Shown in pieces: positions 63,603 to 64,000 of a stretch of 64,000 bases of DNA (position 1 is its first letter; each line of letters opens with the position of its first letter). The stretch lies in the NCBI GenBank assembly GCA_041395205.1, contig JAWLAZ010000001.1, forward strand, positions 1,798,001 through 1,862,000. Reading direction: 5' to 3'. A program made the translations under genes and the position numbers. The notes below the pieces were generated by a model, which did not search any database, was not told the DNA's origin, and worked only from the letters and a program-made list of their open reading frames with translations. The stretch comes from JAHEFU01 sp041395205 (GTDB lineage: Bacteria; 4484-113; JAFGCY01).

Positions 63603-64000
63603 ATGCGCTGTATCCATCTGCTACTGCTGGGTTGCATCCTGCTTGGAGCTTCATGTACCCGTGGGGCCGGGCTGTCCCGGCAGGGTATTCCGGAGCCGGC
63701 GCTGGAGAGCCAGTCTCTCCCGGACCGTCTGGCAATTCCCTTCCCTGACGACTCGCGGGAGTTGTCAGCTGTGCCACTCCGGCTGGAAGTAGTCGGTCGT
63801 GACACCTACGACCGCAGTGGGCTGGCTGGCGATGACAACGATGACCTGCTGCTGCCGGCCATGCAGGGCCAGCTGAGCTACGGGATGTACCGGCTGCATC
63901 CAGGCCGCTTCACGTTTACTGAAATCGGGTTTGAATTGCAGGATACGACCCGGCCGGAAGGCATCTGGATCGGGGTGGCGGATTACTTCACTCATCGGTG
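63603..64000 (+). CDS. Lipoprotein sharing the MWVGL-type module (partial)
   Basis: The frame is open from the ATG at 63603, behind GGGAG, to the window edge (132 codons). The lipobox is LLGASC. After a Pro/Ser linker, residues about 85-130 (LSYGMYRLHPGRFTFTEIGF, then GIWIGVADYFTH) match the module found in the lipoproteins at 11932 and 58912. What follows outside the window (PQQ propeller, Fn3 or other) cannot be told. Confidence 0.7.
   Translation, partial: MRCIHLLLLGCILLGASCTRGAGLSRQGIPEPALESQSLPDRLAIPFPDDSRELSAVPLRLEVVGRDTYDRSGLAGDDNDDLLLPAMQGQLSYGMYRLHPGRFTFTEIGFELQDTTRPEGIWIGVADYFTHR

Overview
The window is high-GC bacterial DNA with standard stop codons and dense genes on both strands. 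BamA and LpxD point to a two-membrane, LPS-type cell envelope. Many products have lipoprotein signals. Three tricorn-like proteases, PKD/dockerin-like lipoproteins, a 12-heme cytochrome and a WYL regulator suggest an uncultivated, environmental diderm lineage; I cannot place it in a phylum from sequence alone. Some genes use Shine-Dalgarno leaders, but at least seven have a TANNNT -10 box exactly 6-7 nt before the start codon, so leaderless mRNAs appear common.

Layout. 1-4.8 kb: a partial 5'-nucleotidase-type lipoprotein (minus), then a BtrH-like gene with a small membrane protein and a secreted protein. 4.8-9.4 kb: a BtuF-like corrinoid-binding protein overlapping a DUF71/Dph6-type ATPase (probable B12 salvage pair), a frameshifted VOC gene, DNA photolyase and a CPBP protease. 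9.5-15.4 kb: HerA-like ATPase, PQQ-propeller lipoprotein, ACT-malic enzyme, tRNA-Asn. 15.8-18.4 kb: small acidic protein plus Rrf2 regulator facing a 12-heme NapC/NirT-type cytochrome. 18.4-24.5 kb: DCC thiol-oxidoreductase-like protein, M3-like peptidase, REC-PP2C phosphatase, CAP lipoprotein, a candidate small RNA, quinone oxidoreductase, AcpS. 24.7-30.8 kb: Lon, an RlmB-type methyltransferase with a long RGG/YRPR repeat tail, two small related proteins, GpsA. 30.9-34.8 kb: WYL regulator, tandem hairpins, a HicA-like two-gene module in a more A/T-rich patch, and a vWA protein.

35.4-53.2 kb is the most distinctive region: three paralogous tricorn-type proteases (A, B, C), with two very large paralogous lipoproteins between B and C. 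Each lipoprotein carries two dockerin-like calcium loops, an Fn3-like segment, about five PKD domains and a C-terminal seven-fold repeat that looks like a beta-propeller. This looks like an extracytoplasmic peptide-degradation and surface-display locus.

53.3-60.8 kb is an envelope biogenesis run: a single-pass membrane protein, BamA with three POTRA domains, an unrecognised exported protein in the position often held by Skp/OmpH, LpxD with a C-terminal extension, and a lipoprotein. 60.8-64 kb: truncated haemoglobin, an aminodeoxyfutalosine-deaminase-like amidohydrolase, a membrane protein and a partial lipoprotein. I see no rRNA, CRISPR array, intact insertion sequence or prophage.
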